Origin: Vibrio diabolicus
Lineage (GTDB): Bacteria; Pseudomonadota; Gammaproteobacteria; Enterobacterales; Vibrionaceae
Direction of reading: 5' to 3'
Assembly: GCA_001048675.1 (NCBI GenBank)
Contig: CCKK01000020.1
Coordinates: forward strand, 620,001-684,000
DNA: 64,000 nt
In this document: in pieces, positions 39,450-49,248 of the stretch
Position numbering within the stretch: position 1 is the first letter of the stretch
Layout: each line of letters opens with the position of its first letter
Program-made: the position numbers and the translations under genes
The notes under the pieces: generated by a model
The model's database searches: none
The model's input: the letters and a program-made list of their open reading frames with translations, nothing else
Told to the model about the DNA's origin: nothing

Positions 39450-40547
39450 ATGAAAGGAATCATCTCTCTAGCGGCATTATTTTCAACATTTCTTCTTGTT
39501 GGTTGTGGCGATAAGGCACCAGAAAAAGCTCTTGAGACACCGCGTGTAAGAGTTACCTCATTAGCGGGAAACAAGGTGGATGACAACTTATATTTCCCTG
39601 CGGTTGCGAATGCAGCGGATCGCTCTCATTTGAGTTTCCGAGTGGCAGGAGAAGTCAGCCGCATCATGGTAAAAGAGGGCGATAAAGTCACGAAGGGTGA
39701 TGTTATCGCAACGTTGGACCCTACGGACTATGAGTTGGATGTAGATAATGCGAGTGCGCGTTTTTCTGTTGTTGACAGTCAGTATCGCCGTTCACGTCCT
39801 TTGGTTGATAAAGGCCTATTAGCTAAGTCTCAGTTTGATGAAATTGCAGCACAACGACAAATCGCTCTGGCTGAGCTTAAGTTAGCGAAACTCCGTTTAT
39901 CATTTACTACTTTAAAAGCGCCTGTGGATGGGATCATTTCGCGAGTTAATATCGAGCAATTCGAAAATGTCCAAGTCGGACAGCATATCGTCAATATTCA
40001 TAGTTTGGAGCGAGTAGAGGTGCTGATTCAACTTCCAGACCGGCTCTATGTGAACCAACCTCCAACGGAAGAAAGACTTACCGCGATAAAAGCATTGGTG
40101 CGCGTGCCTAGTGGTAACGAGTACAACGCGACCGTGAAAGAATTTACGACTGAGCCAGACCCAACAACAGGCACGTTTACCGTCACATTATCGCTTCCTA
40201 TGCCGGAAGAAGAATACATCCTAGATGGGATGGCAGTTGAGGTGACCTCCAAAGATAAGAACGTTGGCTTGGATCTCAATTTAGGAATTAATGTTCCTAT
40301 TGAAGCCATTTTTAATGCGGACGGTGACGAGCTGGGGCGCGAAAACAAATTTGTTTGGGTACTGAATGATGACAATACGGTATCGCGCAAACAGGTTCGA
40401 GCAGGTAAAGCATCTAAAACGTCCATTCAAATCCTTGATGGTCTCATGCTCAAAGACAAAGTTGTGATTGCCGGTGTTTCTCGATTAAGGGATGGCATGA
40501 AAGTGGAAGTGATACAGGAAATGGCTACGCAGGAGGCCGGTCTATGA
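39450..40547 (+). CDS. RND efflux adaptor lipoprotein, second
   Basis: 365 residues with lipobox LVGCGD. Same fold as the preceding gene: SFRVAGEVSRIMVKEGDKVTKGD and LSFTTLKAPVDGIIS form the lipoyl domain. The two adaptors are related but clearly diverged, so they may form mixed oligomers. Overlaps the RND gene by four bases. Vibrio pumps with two adaptors are known (VexIJK in V. cholerae; VmeGHI and VmeTUV in V. parahaemolyticus), but I cannot say which is the ortholog. Confidence 0.9.
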   Translation: MKGIISLAALFSTFLLVGCGDKAPEKALETPRVRVTSLAGNKVDDNLYFPAVANAADRSHLSFRVAGEVSRIMVKEGDKVTKGDVIATLDPTDYELDVDNASARFSVVDSQYRRSRPLVDKGLLAKSQFDEIAAQRQIALAELKLAKLRLSFTTLKAPVDGIISRVNIEQFENVQVGQHIVNIHSLERVEVLIQLPDRLYVNQPPTEERLTAIKALVRVPSGNEYNATVKEFTTEPDPTTGTFTVTLSLPMPEEEYILDGMAVEVTSKDKNVGLDLNLGINVPIEAIFNADGDELGRENKFVWVLNDDNTVSRKQVRAGKASKTSIQILDGLMLKDKVVIAGVSRLRDGMKVEVIQEMATQEAGL

Positions 40548-43500
40548 GCGATCTTAATAAATCAGTGCCTCAAAGTGATGATGATGTGACCGGTATTGCT
40601 GCGTACTTCATCCGAAATCGTGTCATCAGTTGGATGGTCGCACTGATCTTTTTGATTGGTGGTATCGCTGCATTCTTTGGGTTAGGGCGTCTTGAAGACC
40701 CTGCTTTTACCATCAAAGATGCCATGGTGGTGACCTCTTATCCTGGTGCGACGCCGCAACAAGTCGAAGAAGAAGTGACTTATCCGATCGAAAAAGCGAT
40801 TCAGCAGCTTACTTATGTTGATGAAGTGAATTCGATTTCTAGCCGAGGATTATCGCAAATCACGGTCACTATGAAGAACAATTATGGCCCTGATGATCTA
40901 CCACAAATCTGGGATGAGTTGCGCCGTAAAGTGAATGACCTTAAAGGGACGTTGCCTCCGGGTGTGAATGAACCTCAAGTGATCGATGATTTTGGTGATG
41001 TTTACGGGATTTTGTTAGCGGTAACTGGCGACGGTTATAGCTATAAGGAGCTACTGGATTACGTCGATTACTTACGCCGAGAGCTCGAACTGGTTGATGG
41101 CGTGAGCAAAGTTTCGGTATCCGGGCAGCAGCAAGAGCAAGTTTTCATCGAAGTATCGATGAAAAAGCTGAGCAGTATAGGACTTTCTCCCGATACGGTC
41201 TTTAATCTTCTCTCGACGCAAAACGTGGTTTCTGACGCAGGGGCGATCAGAATTGGTGACGAGTACATCAGAATTCAGCCGACTGGCGAATTCCAGAGTG
41301 TGGATGAGCTAGGCGATTTGTTGATTACTGAGTCGGGTGCTCAGGGGCTCATCTTCTTGAAAGATGTAGCGGAAATAAAACGTGGTTATGTAGAAGTCCC
41401 GAATAATATTATTAATTTTAACGGCAGCCTCGCACTAAACGTGGGTGTTTCTTTTGCTGAAGGCGTCAATGTCGTTGAAGTCGGAAAAGCGTTTGATCAT
41501 CGCCTTGCAGAGCTAAAGTACCAACAACCTGTTGGTATCGAAATCTCGGAAATTTACAGTCAGCCTAAAGAAGTGGATAAATCGGTTAGCGGTTTTGTTG
41601 TCAGCTTGGCTCAAGCTGTCGGTATCGTCATTATCGTACTTCTGTTCTTTATGGGGCTACGTTCAGGTCTGCTTATCGGTTTAATTTTACTGCTGACGGT
41701 GTTGGGTACGTTCATTTTCATGAAGTATCTCGCGATAGATTTGCAGCGGATTTCATTAGGTGCCTTGGTTATCGCGTTAGGTATGTTGGTGGACAATGCA
41801 ATCGTCGTGGTTGAAGGGATTTTGATTGGTACTCAAAAAGGACGAACTCGACTCCAAGCAGCGACTGACATTGTTACCCAAACCAAGTGGCCATTACTTG
41901 GGGCAACTGTGATCGCGGTAACTGCATTTGCGCCCATTGGACTGTCTGAGGATTCGACGGGTGAATACTGTGGCACTTTGTTTACGGTTCTGTTGATCTC
42001 ATTGATGTTGAGTTGGTTTACCGCTATCTCGTTGACACCATTCTTTGCTGACATCTTCTTTAAAGGCCAGAAGATTAAACAAGGTGAAGGGGAAGAAAAT
42101 GATCCATATAACGGGGTTATTTTCGTTATTTATAAAAAGTTTCTTCAGTTTTGTATGCGTCGTGCTTGGTTTACCGTTGTGGTGCTGATTGCGGGATTAG
42201 CGGCAAGTGTTTACGGGTTCACCTTTGTGAAGCAAGCGTTTTTCCCATCTTCGACAACGCCGATTTTTCAGTTAGATGTATGGATGCCAGAAGGAACTGA
42301 TATTCGCGCCACCAACACAACGCTTAAAGAGTTAGAAAGTTGGTTAGCTAAGCAAGAGCATGTTGACCATATCACGACGACCGCGGGTAAAGGCTTACAG
42401 CGCTTCATGTTAACGTACGCGCCCGAGAAAAGTTATGCGGCTTATGGTGAGATAACCACTCGTATGGAAAATTACGAAGCGTTAAAACCATTGATGGCGA
42501 AGTTTCGAGAGTATTTAAAAGCCAACTACCCAGAAATCAATTACAAGCTCAAACAGATTGAGTTAGGCCCTGGTGGTGGTGCAAAAATTGAAGCGCGCAT
42601 TATTGGCTCTGATCCAACCGTCCTTCGTACGATAGCCGCTCAGGTCAAGGACATCATGTACGCCGATCCTCAGGCAACAAATATCAGGCATGATTGGCGT
42701 GAACGAACCCAAGTTCTTGAACCTCAGTTTAACGAGAGTCAGGCACGTCGCTATGGCATTACCAAATCAGATGTCGATGACTTCTTGTCCATGTCATTCT
42801 CTGGAATGACGATAGGCCTCTACCGAGACGGCACGACGCTCATGCCTATCGTGGCTCGCTTACCTGAAGATGAACGCATTGATATTCGTAACATTGAAGG
42901 GATGAAAATATGGAGCCCAGCACAGAGTGAGTTTATCCCACTTCAACAAGTTACAATGGGTTACGACATGCGCTGGGAGGATCCTATCATCGTGCGTAAG
43001 AACCGTAAGCGCATGCTCACTGTGATGGCAGACCCTGATATTCTAGGTGAAGAAACCGCATCGACGTTGCAAAAACGTTTACAGCCCCAAATCGAAGCGA
43101 TTCAAATGCCTCCTGGCTATTCACTAGAATGGGGTGGTGAGTACGAATCTTCAGGTGATGCTCAAGAGTCGCTGTTTACTACCATGCCAATGGGGTACTT
43201 GTTCATGTTCTTGATCACCGTATTCCTATTTAACTCTATCAAAGAGCCACTCATTGTTTGGCTTACCGTGCCGCTGGCGTTAATTGGTGTCACCACCGGT
43301 TTATTAGCACTCAACACGCCGTTTGGTTTTATGGCTTTGCTCGGCTTCTTAAGCTTATCGGGAATGGTGCTCAAAAATGGCATCGTATTACTGGACCAAA
43401 TTGAAATTGAAATGAAATCAGGTAAAGAGGCTTATGATGCGGTCGTTGATGCTGCGGTAAGCCGTGTTCGTCCTGTGTGTATGGCTGCAATCACGACGAT

Positions 43501-43654
43501 CCTTGGTATGATCCCACTATTACCAGATATTTTCTTCAAACCAATGGCGGTTACGATTATGTTTGGTTTGGGCTTTGCGACAGTACTGACACTGATTGTC
43601 GTGCCAGTGTTGTATCGTTTATTCCATAAAGTGGCAGTACCGAAACAGGCTTAG
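40544..43654 (+). CDS. RND multidrug efflux pump
   Basis: 1036 residues, twelve membrane helices with two large periplasmic loops. In helix 4 the proton-relay pair of AcrB (Asp-Asp) reads Asp-Asn (GMLVDNAIVVVEG); the helix 10 Lys is kept (GMVLKNGIVLLD). N-terminal GRLEDPAFTIKDAMV and PGATPQQVEEEVTYPIE are typical of the AcrB/HAE relatives with smaller substrate pockets. Exports drugs or bile-like detergents using proton force. No tolC homologue lies beside it. Confidence 0.93.
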   Translation: MSDLNKSVPQSDDDVTGIAAYFIRNRVISWMVALIFLIGGIAAFFGLGRLEDPAFTIKDAMVVTSYPGATPQQVEEEVTYPIEKAIQQLTYVDEVNSISSRGLSQITVTMKNNYGPDDLPQIWDELRRKVNDLKGTLPPGVNEPQVIDDFGDVYGILLAVTGDGYSYKELLDYVDYLRRELELVDGVSKVSVSGQQQEQVFIEVSMKKLSSIGLSPDTVFNLLSTQNVVSDAGAIRIGDEYIRIQPTGEFQSVDELGDLLITESGAQGLIFLKDVAEIKRGYVEVPNNIINFNGSLALNVGVSFAEGVNVVEVGKAFDHRLAELKYQQPVGIEISEIYSQPKEVDKSVSGFVVSLAQAVGIVIIVLLFFMGLRSGLLIGLILLLTVLGTFIFMKYLAIDLQRISLGALVIALGMLVDNAIVVVEGILIGTQKGRTRLQAATDIVTQTKWPLLGATVIAVTAFAPIGLSEDSTGEYCGTLFTVLLISLMLSWFTAISLTPFFADIFFKGQKIKQGEGEENDPYNGVIFVIYKKFLQFCMRRAWFTVVVLIAGLAASVYGFTFVKQAFFPSSTTPIFQLDVWMPEGTDIRATNTTLKELESWLAKQEHVDHITTTAGKGLQRFMLTYAPEKSYAAYGEITTRMENYEALKPLMAKFREYLKANYPEINYKLKQIELGPGGGAKIEARIIGSDPTVLRTIAAQVKDIMYADPQATNIRHDWRERTQVLEPQFNESQARRYGITKSDVDDFLSMSFSGMTIGLYRDGTTLMPIVARLPEDERIDIRNIEGMKIWSPAQSEFIPLQQVTMGYDMRWEDPIIVRKNRKRMLTVMADPDILGEETASTLQKRLQPQIEAIQMPPGYSLEWGGEYESSGDAQESLFTTMPMGYLFMFLITVFLFNSIKEPLIVWLTVPLALIGVTTGLLALNTPFGFMALLGFLSLSGMVLKNGIVLLDQIEIEMKSGKEAYDAVVDAAVSRVRPVCMAAITTILGMIPLLPDIFFKPMAVTIMFGLGFATVLTLIVVPVLYRLFHKVAVPKQA

Positions 43655-43682
43655 TGCTACTGATATAACGATGAAAAGTATC

Positions 43683-43715
43683 GCGCCTCTAGCTCATCAG
43701 TTAGAGGCGCTTTTT
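43683..43715 (+). terminator. Terminator after the RND operon
   Basis: GCGCCTCTA (43683-43691) pairs with TAGAGGCGC (43702-43710), then TTTTT. Confidence 0.88.
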
Positions 43716-43726
43716 AAGGAAGAATA

Positions 43727-44293
43727 ATGACAGAACAAAAAACGTGTGCGTGGGCGATGAATCACCCATTAGAGCGCGAATATCATGATTCCGAATGGGG
43801 CGTACCAGTATATGACGACCAAACCCTGTTTGAATTTATTACGTTGGAAGGTGCGCAAGCTGGGCTTAGTTGGATCACCATTCTTAAAAAGCGCGAAGGG
43901 TATAGAGAAGCGTTCGAGAATTACGACCTAGATGCGTTGGAACAAAGAAATGAAGAACGCACTGAATACATCGTGGAAAACTTCGATGTTGTGAGACATC
44001 GCGGAAAGGTTAACTCGGTTTTCAGTAATGCCAAAGCGGCAAAAGCGTTAATTGCTGAATACGGAAGTTTATCAGACGCGTTGTGGCAGTTCGTGGATGG
44101 CGAACCAATCGTCAATCAATGGCAGCATATGAGTGACGTACCAGCTTCGACAGAGCAATCCAAAGCCATGAGTAAGTTCCTAAAAAAGAAAGGCTTCAAG
44201 TTTGTCGGTGAAACCATCTGTTATGCTTTCATGCAAGCCGTCGGCATGGTGGATGACCATATCGTTGGATGTCCTAAAAAGCAGAATAAGTAA
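43727..44293 (+). CDS. tag: 3-methyladenine DNA glycosylase I
   Basis: 188 residues (E. coli 187). Tag-type zinc site residues are visible: N-terminal Cys (KTCAWAM) and His (EYHDSEWG), C-terminal His and Cys (DDHIVGC). The catalytic Glu region FITLEGAQAGLSW is intact. Removes 3-methyladenine from alkylated DNA. AAGGAAGAATA precedes the ATG, directly behind the RND terminator. Confidence 0.95.
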   Translation: MTEQKTCAWAMNHPLEREYHDSEWGVPVYDDQTLFEFITLEGAQAGLSWITILKKREGYREAFENYDLDALEQRNEERTEYIVENFDVVRHRGKVNSVFSNAKAAKALIAEYGSLSDALWQFVDGEPIVNQWQHMSDVPASTEQSKAMSKFLKKKGFKFVGETICYAFMQAVGMVDDHIVGCPKKQNK

Positions 44294-44318
44294 CGTTTGG
44301 CTTGTTCAGTTTATATCG

Positions 44319-45180
44319 TTAATTCTGGCTATCATGGATACGTTCCAAAGCTTCGATTCGACGCCATTGAGCTGCATCGAAGCTTTGTTTTCTTAAAGCA
44401 ATGATTTCTGCCTGTTTTTCATCTTGCCCTAGAAAATCCCTATTCAGAATATCTTGACGCTGTTTTAAGTAAGTGGCGAGTTGAGTCTCAAATGATGCTC
44501 TTTGCTCATCAAGCTTTTGCAGCCTTTGCGCTCCAGCGTCTCCCACCAGTGCAACACGGGCGATGTACTTATCTTGTGAATCAAGCTGAGAAGCTCGCTC
44601 GAGTTGCTCCGTTAATGCGTTATTGCGTTCACTCTCTCGGATGTAATCCGGTTGTTCTGACAACGCTTGATTGAGAAGGTGTGTTTGACTCTCGATATCC
44701 GATGCCTTGTTTTTTAATCGTCAGCTTTTCCAATGCAAGTTGGCGAAGTCGGTTTTCTTCGTCAAACAATTGAGCTATCTGGACCTCGCTAAAGTATTGA
44801 AGTTGTAAATTCAGTATCGCTTCATTCAGCATGGTTAACTGTTCAAGCGTTAGTTGGTTATGCTCAAAAGGCTCCAATGCAGAGAGCGCTTGCTTGTAGG
44901 AAAGGTAGGTCTGGAAGAGTTTGGCATCAATATTCAGTGTTTGTTTTGCTAAAGTGTCATCATTGACTTCCGCTTTGATCGTATCGAGATCTTCTTCGCC
45001 CAGTCGGCTAAGAGAATATTCGAAGAAGTCTTTTGGGGAAGAGACATCGGCGGCTATATCTTGCTGAGATTGCGAATGGTTAGAGGTTGTCTCTTGTTGT
45101 TTGTCGCTTTGCAACAGAGAAAGCGCTCCCACGCCAAATATCGAGAGCAGGATAAAAGTGGTGAGAGCGACTTTCTTCAT
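44319..45180 (-). pseudogene. lipB: Lipase-specific foldase (Lif/LipB), frameshifted
   Basis: Two overlapping frames make up one foldase: 45180 to about 44716 gives an N-terminal helix anchor (VALTTFILLSIFGVGAL), the motif DFFEYSLSRLGEEDLD close to the Lif consensus RxxFDYxLSAxGE, and a helical stretch; the rest, down to 44319, continues in another frame (QALSEQPDYIRESERNNAL and on). The break is at an A6 run on the coding strand (T at 44710-44715); taking one A away rejoins them as LTIKNKASDIESQ and gives 286 residues, near the 284 of V. cholerae LipB. Directly downstream of the lipase gene, whose folding it should assist. Either a true mutation or a base-call error. Confidence 0.85.
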
Positions 45181-45192
45181 TGTGATGACCTC

Positions 45193-46122
45193 TTATAAAC
45201 CTTGAAGTTTGAGACGATTTGCATGTTGGCGATAAAGCGTGACTGGATCGGTTTCAAAAAGATGATGAATACCGAGTAGACCGTTAATTTCATCCAAATG
45301 GTTCATTTGATAATCATCACGTATGACTTTGCCTAAATGTGTGCTGCACGCACCAACTAAGCCATCATTCGGCCCATCAAAGGCTAAGCCAAGTACCATC
45401 ATGGCAGCGTCAGTCGGATCGAAAACGTTTGTAAAAGTGGATGATCCGGTCCATGAGTAGTAATAAACGCCATTTGAAGCTAGCAAGTCGCCATTACCAC
45501 ATTCGCTAGTAGGCACTCCCTCTGGGTAGTGCTGGTTAAACGCCAATGAGCCTTCCGTGGTCAAGGCTGCTAATGAGGCCAAAGGGTCTTGGTCGAGATC
45601 AGAACCGCCTGATAGAAGATTAATAAGAGTGGTTAAGCCTTGCGCCAGTTTTACCGCGACCTGCTCGCTACCAGAACCCTCAGATACGGTGCCACGAACT
45701 AAATCTGCCACTTTAGACCCTTTATTAACGCCACCGATACTCGTAACTGATGCGACTAGGTCAGGACGGACAGAGGCGACGTAGCGCGTTGTTGGACCAC
45801 CATGACTGTGACCGATGAGATTGACTTTCTCTGCGCCTGTTGCAGCAAGTAAGGTTTCTACTTGAGCAAGCAGTTGCTCCCCTCGAACTTCGCTGCTGTT
45901 GGTCGCGGATACCTGCGCTACATAAACTTTAGCGCCGTCTTTCGTTAAGGAATGTGGTATTCCGAAAAAGTAATCTACGCCTGCGAGGGTATCAAAACCA
46001 AATAATCCATGAACCAGAACAATTGGATACTTGGTTTGGGTATAACCCGTTGCGGCGTGTACGGTGGTTATTGGGACGGTAATTAAGGTAAAAAGCATTA
46101 GCGCTATGAATTTGAGTTTCAA
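45193..46122 (-). CDS. lipA: Secreted triacylglycerol lipase, family I.1
   Basis: 309 residues with a cleavable signal peptide (hydrophobic 5-20, VHAAT cleavage site near 23). Oxyanion motif VHGLFG (37-42), nucleophile Ser106 in GHSHGG, Asp in GPNDGLV, His in NHLDEI. Two Cys residues (SECGN, GACST) could form the disulfide known in Pseudomonas and Vibrio lipases. Exported to the periplasm, folded by Lif, then secreted by the type II system. Lif follows after 12 bases; with the frameshift there, active lipase may not be produced. Confidence 0.93.
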   Translation of the reverse strand: MKLKFIALMLFTLITVPITTVHAATGYTQTKYPIVLVHGLFGFDTLAGVDYFFGIPHSLTKDGAKVYVAQVSATNSSEVRGEQLLAQVETLLAATGAEKVNLIGHSHGGPTTRYVASVRPDLVASVTSIGGVNKGSKVADLVRGTVSEGSGSEQVAVKLAQGLTTLINLLSGGSDLDQDPLASLAALTTEGSLAFNQHYPEGVPTSECGNGDLLASNGVYYYSWTGSSTFTNVFDPTDAAMMVLGLAFDGPNDGLVGACSTHLGKVIRDDYQMNHLDEINGLLGIHHLFETDPVTLYRQHANRLKLQGL

Positions 46123-46310
46123 AACTATCTCCTTGTGGTATGACCTCTTATGAATGATAAAAAGTAGGAGAGAAACTCTAAATTTGGAAAGCCTATTTGT
46201 GGCACATTATTTCATTCTGTGACTGCTCAATTGAAAAACAACACAAATGATTAACATTAACGAATAGGTGGTGGGAATGTTAGGTAATTCTAATTAAGTC
46301 AGCGAGTTAT

Positions 46311-46335
46311 AAAAACGCCCCGCGAAGCAGGGCGA
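46311..46335 (-). terminator. Terminator after metC
   Basis: On the minus strand CGCCC (46330-46334) ... GGGGCG pairs around GCTTCGC and runs into GTTTTT. It lies nine bases past metC. Confidence 0.75.
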
Positions 46336-46343
46336 TTCAATTA

Positions 46344-47552
46344 CTATTTTAGAGAGACTTCTTTTTCTAAAATTAACGCGTTATAGCGTGCAAAACCAGC
46401 CTCTAGATCGGCGATCAAGTCATCCACGTCTTCTAAGCCAATATGAATTCGAACTAAAGTGCCCTCAAAGTGTGGGTGCGCTACGGTTCTCAAGCTGTTA
46501 AAGCTCTTTGGTTCGTTAGCAAGAATGAGGCTTTCATACCCGCCCCAAGAATAACCCATACTGAAGTGTTTCATACCGTCAAGCAGAGCCGTCGTTGCTT
46601 TTGGATAAGACGTTTTGAGAACAAATGAAAACAAGCCGTTTCCACCAGTGAAGTCACGTTTGAAAAACTCATGGCCAGGGCACGATTCCAATGCTGGGTG
46701 GCGGACATGATCAACTTCCGGACGAGAAGCTAGCCACTTCGCGACTTTCAAGCTACTTTCTGCGTGTTGTCTTAGGCGAACATCCAGCGTGCGAATACCA
46801 CGAAGGCCTAGGTATGCGTCGTCAGGAGAAACGCACTGACCCATCAAGTAGCTTTGTTCGCGCAGTTGGGGCCAGTATTTTTCGGAAGCTACGGCTGTAC
46901 CTAACATTACATCAGAGTGACCAACTATGTATTTGGTGGCGGCTTGAATGGAAATATCGACACCATGTTCAAATGGTGAGAAGTTCACGCCAGCTCCCCA
47001 TGTGTTATCAAGCATCACAATAATATCGTGCTTGTGAGCAATGCGCGCCAATGTTGGTACGTCCTGCACCTCCATTGTGACTGACCCCGGAGATTCTAGG
47101 AAAAGGACTTTGGTATTTGGTTGAATCAAATCACGAATACCTTCTCCAATCATCGGATCATAATAGGTAGTTTCGATGCCCATTTTCTTCATGATGGTAT
47201 TACAAAAATCACGAGTTGGTTCGTAACAAGTGTCCACCATCAGAATGTGATCGCCAGTTTCGACGAAAGAGAGAATCGCATTTGAAATTGCTGCCGTGCC
47301 ACAAGGGTAGAGAGCACAACCTGATCCACCTTCAATCTCAACCATTGCATCTTGAAAAGCGAAGTGCGTGTTGGTGCCACGGCGACCATAAAATAATGTT
47401 TTATTGGTGCGGTTCATGGTGGCTTGGTTCTTCTCTGCAACCGTGTTGAATACCACGGTTGAAGCGCGTTGAACGGGTGGGTTTACAACACCGTTTGTCC
47501 ACTTTTTATCGCGGCCAGCGGTAATGAGCTTGGTTTTTTTGCCCTCTGACAT
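46344..47552 (-). CDS. metC: Cystathionine beta-lyase
   Basis: 402 residues (E. coli 395), PLP fold type I of the Cys/Met metabolism family. The PLP Lys is in QAATKYIVGHSD, and the Tyr/Arg near YGRRGTNTH (active-site loop from the neighbouring subunit) are present, with LDNTWGAG. Cleaves cystathionine to homocysteine, pyruvate and ammonia in methionine synthesis. The SYSWGGYESL segment favours lyase over gamma-synthase. I could not find a clear MetJ operator upstream. Confidence 0.92.
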   Translation of the reverse strand: MSEGKKTKLITAGRDKKWTNGVVNPPVQRASTVVFNTVAEKNQATMNRTNKTLFYGRRGTNTHFAFQDAMVEIEGGSGCALYPCGTAAISNAILSFVETGDHILMVDTCYEPTRDFCNTIMKKMGIETTYYDPMIGEGIRDLIQPNTKVLFLESPGSVTMEVQDVPTLARIAHKHDIIVMLDNTWGAGVNFSPFEHGVDISIQAATKYIVGHSDVMLGTAVASEKYWPQLREQSYLMGQCVSPDDAYLGLRGIRTLDVRLRQHAESSLKVAKWLASRPEVDHVRHPALESCPGHEFFKRDFTGGNGLFSFVLKTSYPKATTALLDGMKHFSMGYSWGGYESLILANEPKSFNSLRTVAHPHFEGTLVRIHIGLEDVDDLIADLEAGFARYNALILEKEVSLK

Positions 47553-47734
47553 AAAAGTTCCCTGTCTTAAATATTACGATTTTGATTATTTAAAACATGG
47601 ACGACATAACGTTTGCAAGGGAAAAGTCAACTATCACGCAATAATAGCCGAGATTATCGAGTGAAGGCGTCAAAGCTGAAAGGTTGAGTTGTAGGCTTAG
47701 AGTGTATCGCTAAGGTGGAAAACGTAAGTAGAAC

Positions 47735-47776
47735 AAACCTCCAGCAAGATGTTTGAAGCGCTGGAGGTTTTTTTAG
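47735..47776. terminator. Terminator hairpin downstream of cls
   Basis: AAACCTCCAGC (47735-47745) pairs with GCTGGAGGTTT (47760-47770). Read on the plus strand it is followed by T7; on the minus strand by TTTGTTCT. The minus-strand use fits the cls gene; the stronger T run is on the plus strand, where no gene is known. Confidence 0.8.
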
Positions 47777-47793
47777 TCGGTGTATTTGAGGTA

Positions 47794-49248
47794 TTAGAGG
47801 AGTGGATTGAAGAGATAGAACACTCGCTCTAAGAATCGCGAAAATAGGCTTCTTTTCTCCCATTCTTCCAATACAACAGTGTGAGATTGCTTAATATAGC
47901 TATCTTGTAACCAAGACATTTGCTTTGTGAACTCTTCGTCGTCAACGGCGAGGGTAACTTCGAAGTTCAGCCACAAGCTGCGCATATCCATGTTTACGGT
48001 GCCAACTAAACAGAATTGGTCGTCAATTACGACGGATTTCGTATGCAGCAAACCACCGTAAAACTCATAGATTTTGACTCCTGCACACAAAAGCTCACTA
48101 TAAAAAGCGCGTGACGCCCATTGCACCATCATTGAGTCATTTTTATGTGGAATGATCAGTTCAACATCAATGCCTCGTTGTGCTGTCATCTTTAACGTTT
48201 CAAGTAAATCAGCATTGGGCACGAAATATGGCGTTGTGATTCGTACTGAGCGATTGGCTTGGTTGATTGCCAATGTTAATACTTGATAGATCAGATATTC
48301 CGGCATACCAGGGCCAGAAGGCACAACCTGAATAGGGTGTTGGAATTCACTCTCATCGATCTTGCATTCAGGTAGTCTCGGTAAATGACGTTCGCCAGTT
48401 TCGACTTCCCAATCCCAACAGTGGATAGCACTCAATACGTTTACCGTTGGTCCCGTAATGCGAACCATGATGTCCACCCAATGCCCGACGCCACTGTTTT
48501 GCTTGAAGTAAGCCGGGTCAACCAAGTTCATTGAACCTGTATAAGCAATTTCATCATCAATTACGATGATCTTGCGATGTTGGCGAAGATCAAGACGACG
48601 TAAGAAAATACGCCACATCTTCACTTCTAGCGCTTGAATAACTTCAATTCCAGCATCCTGCATCATTCGATACCAAGGACTTCTGAAAAAACGTGGACTA
48701 CCTGCTGAATCGAGCAATAGTTTGACATCTACGCCGCGTTTAGCCGCTTGGATAAGTGCAGAAGAGACAGAGTCAGCCAAACCACCCGGATGCCAAATGT
48801 AGAATACCATTCGAATACTGCTCTGCGCATTTTCGATGTCTTCAATAATGGAATGCAAAATCTCATTAGGTGACTGTTGCAGCGACAATGTATTACCGCT
48901 CAATGCGGGAAGACCAAGGCGGTTGTTACAAAGTTCATCAATTCGGTAGATGTGCCTTCCCATTGTTTCTGGGTTGTGCGCGTTACAGTCGTTCAACTGG
49001 CTGAACCATTTCTCGAATGGTGTAAACATCTCTTTTGCGCGTTCGGCCCGTTTTCTGCCTAAGTTCAGTTCACCGAAGAGGAAATAACACGCGACACCCA
49101 GAACGGGAAGGATATAAATGATCATTAGCCAAGCTAAAGACACGCTCACTGCACGGCGCTTTAAAACGACACGAATGGTCACACCTGCGACCAGTAACCA
49201 ATATAGCCCGATGCCAGCTAAAGTAAGAAAGTGATAAAACTTGTCCAT
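47794..49248 (-). CDS. cls: Cardiolipin synthase A
   Basis: 484 residues (E. coli ClsA 486). Two N-terminal membrane helices, then two phospholipase D motifs: HRKIIVIDDEIAYTGSMN and HTKSVVIDDQFCLVGTVN, each H-x-K-x4-D. Makes cardiolipin from two phosphatidylglycerol molecules in the inner membrane. Single gene with its own 3' hairpin. Confidence 0.95.
   Translation of the reverse strand: MDKFYHFLTLAGIGLYWLLVAGVTIRVVLKRRAVSVSLAWLMIIYILPVLGVACYFLFGELNLGRKRAERAKEMFTPFEKWFSQLNDCNAHNPETMGRHIYRIDELCNNRLGLPALSGNTLSLQQSPNEILHSIIEDIENAQSSIRMVFYIWHPGGLADSVSSALIQAAKRGVDVKLLLDSAGSPRFFRSPWYRMMQDAGIEVIQALEVKMWRIFLRRLDLRQHRKIIVIDDEIAYTGSMNLVDPAYFKQNSGVGHWVDIMVRITGPTVNVLSAIHCWDWEVETGERHLPRLPECKIDESEFQHPIQVVPSGPGMPEYLIYQVLTLAINQANRSVRITTPYFVPNADLLETLKMTAQRGIDVELIIPHKNDSMMVQWASRAFYSELLCAGVKIYEFYGGLLHTKSVVIDDQFCLVGTVNMDMRSLWLNFEVTLAVDDEEFTKQMSWLQDSYIKQSHTVVLEEWEKRSLFSRFLERVFYLFNPLL

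Noticed and set aside
40046..40426. Minus-strand ORF of 126 codons inside the second adaptor
   Set aside because: Antisense shadow; Ser/Val-rich without features.
38408..40547. The two adaptor genes as a recent tandem duplication
   Set aside because: Proteins align only in general fold; sequence is well diverged at both DNA and protein level.
44710..44716. Programmed -1 ribosomal frameshift at AAAAAAC in the foldase gene
   Set aside because: A -1 slip leads to the third frame, not to the one that encodes the C-terminal part; a +1 shift is needed.
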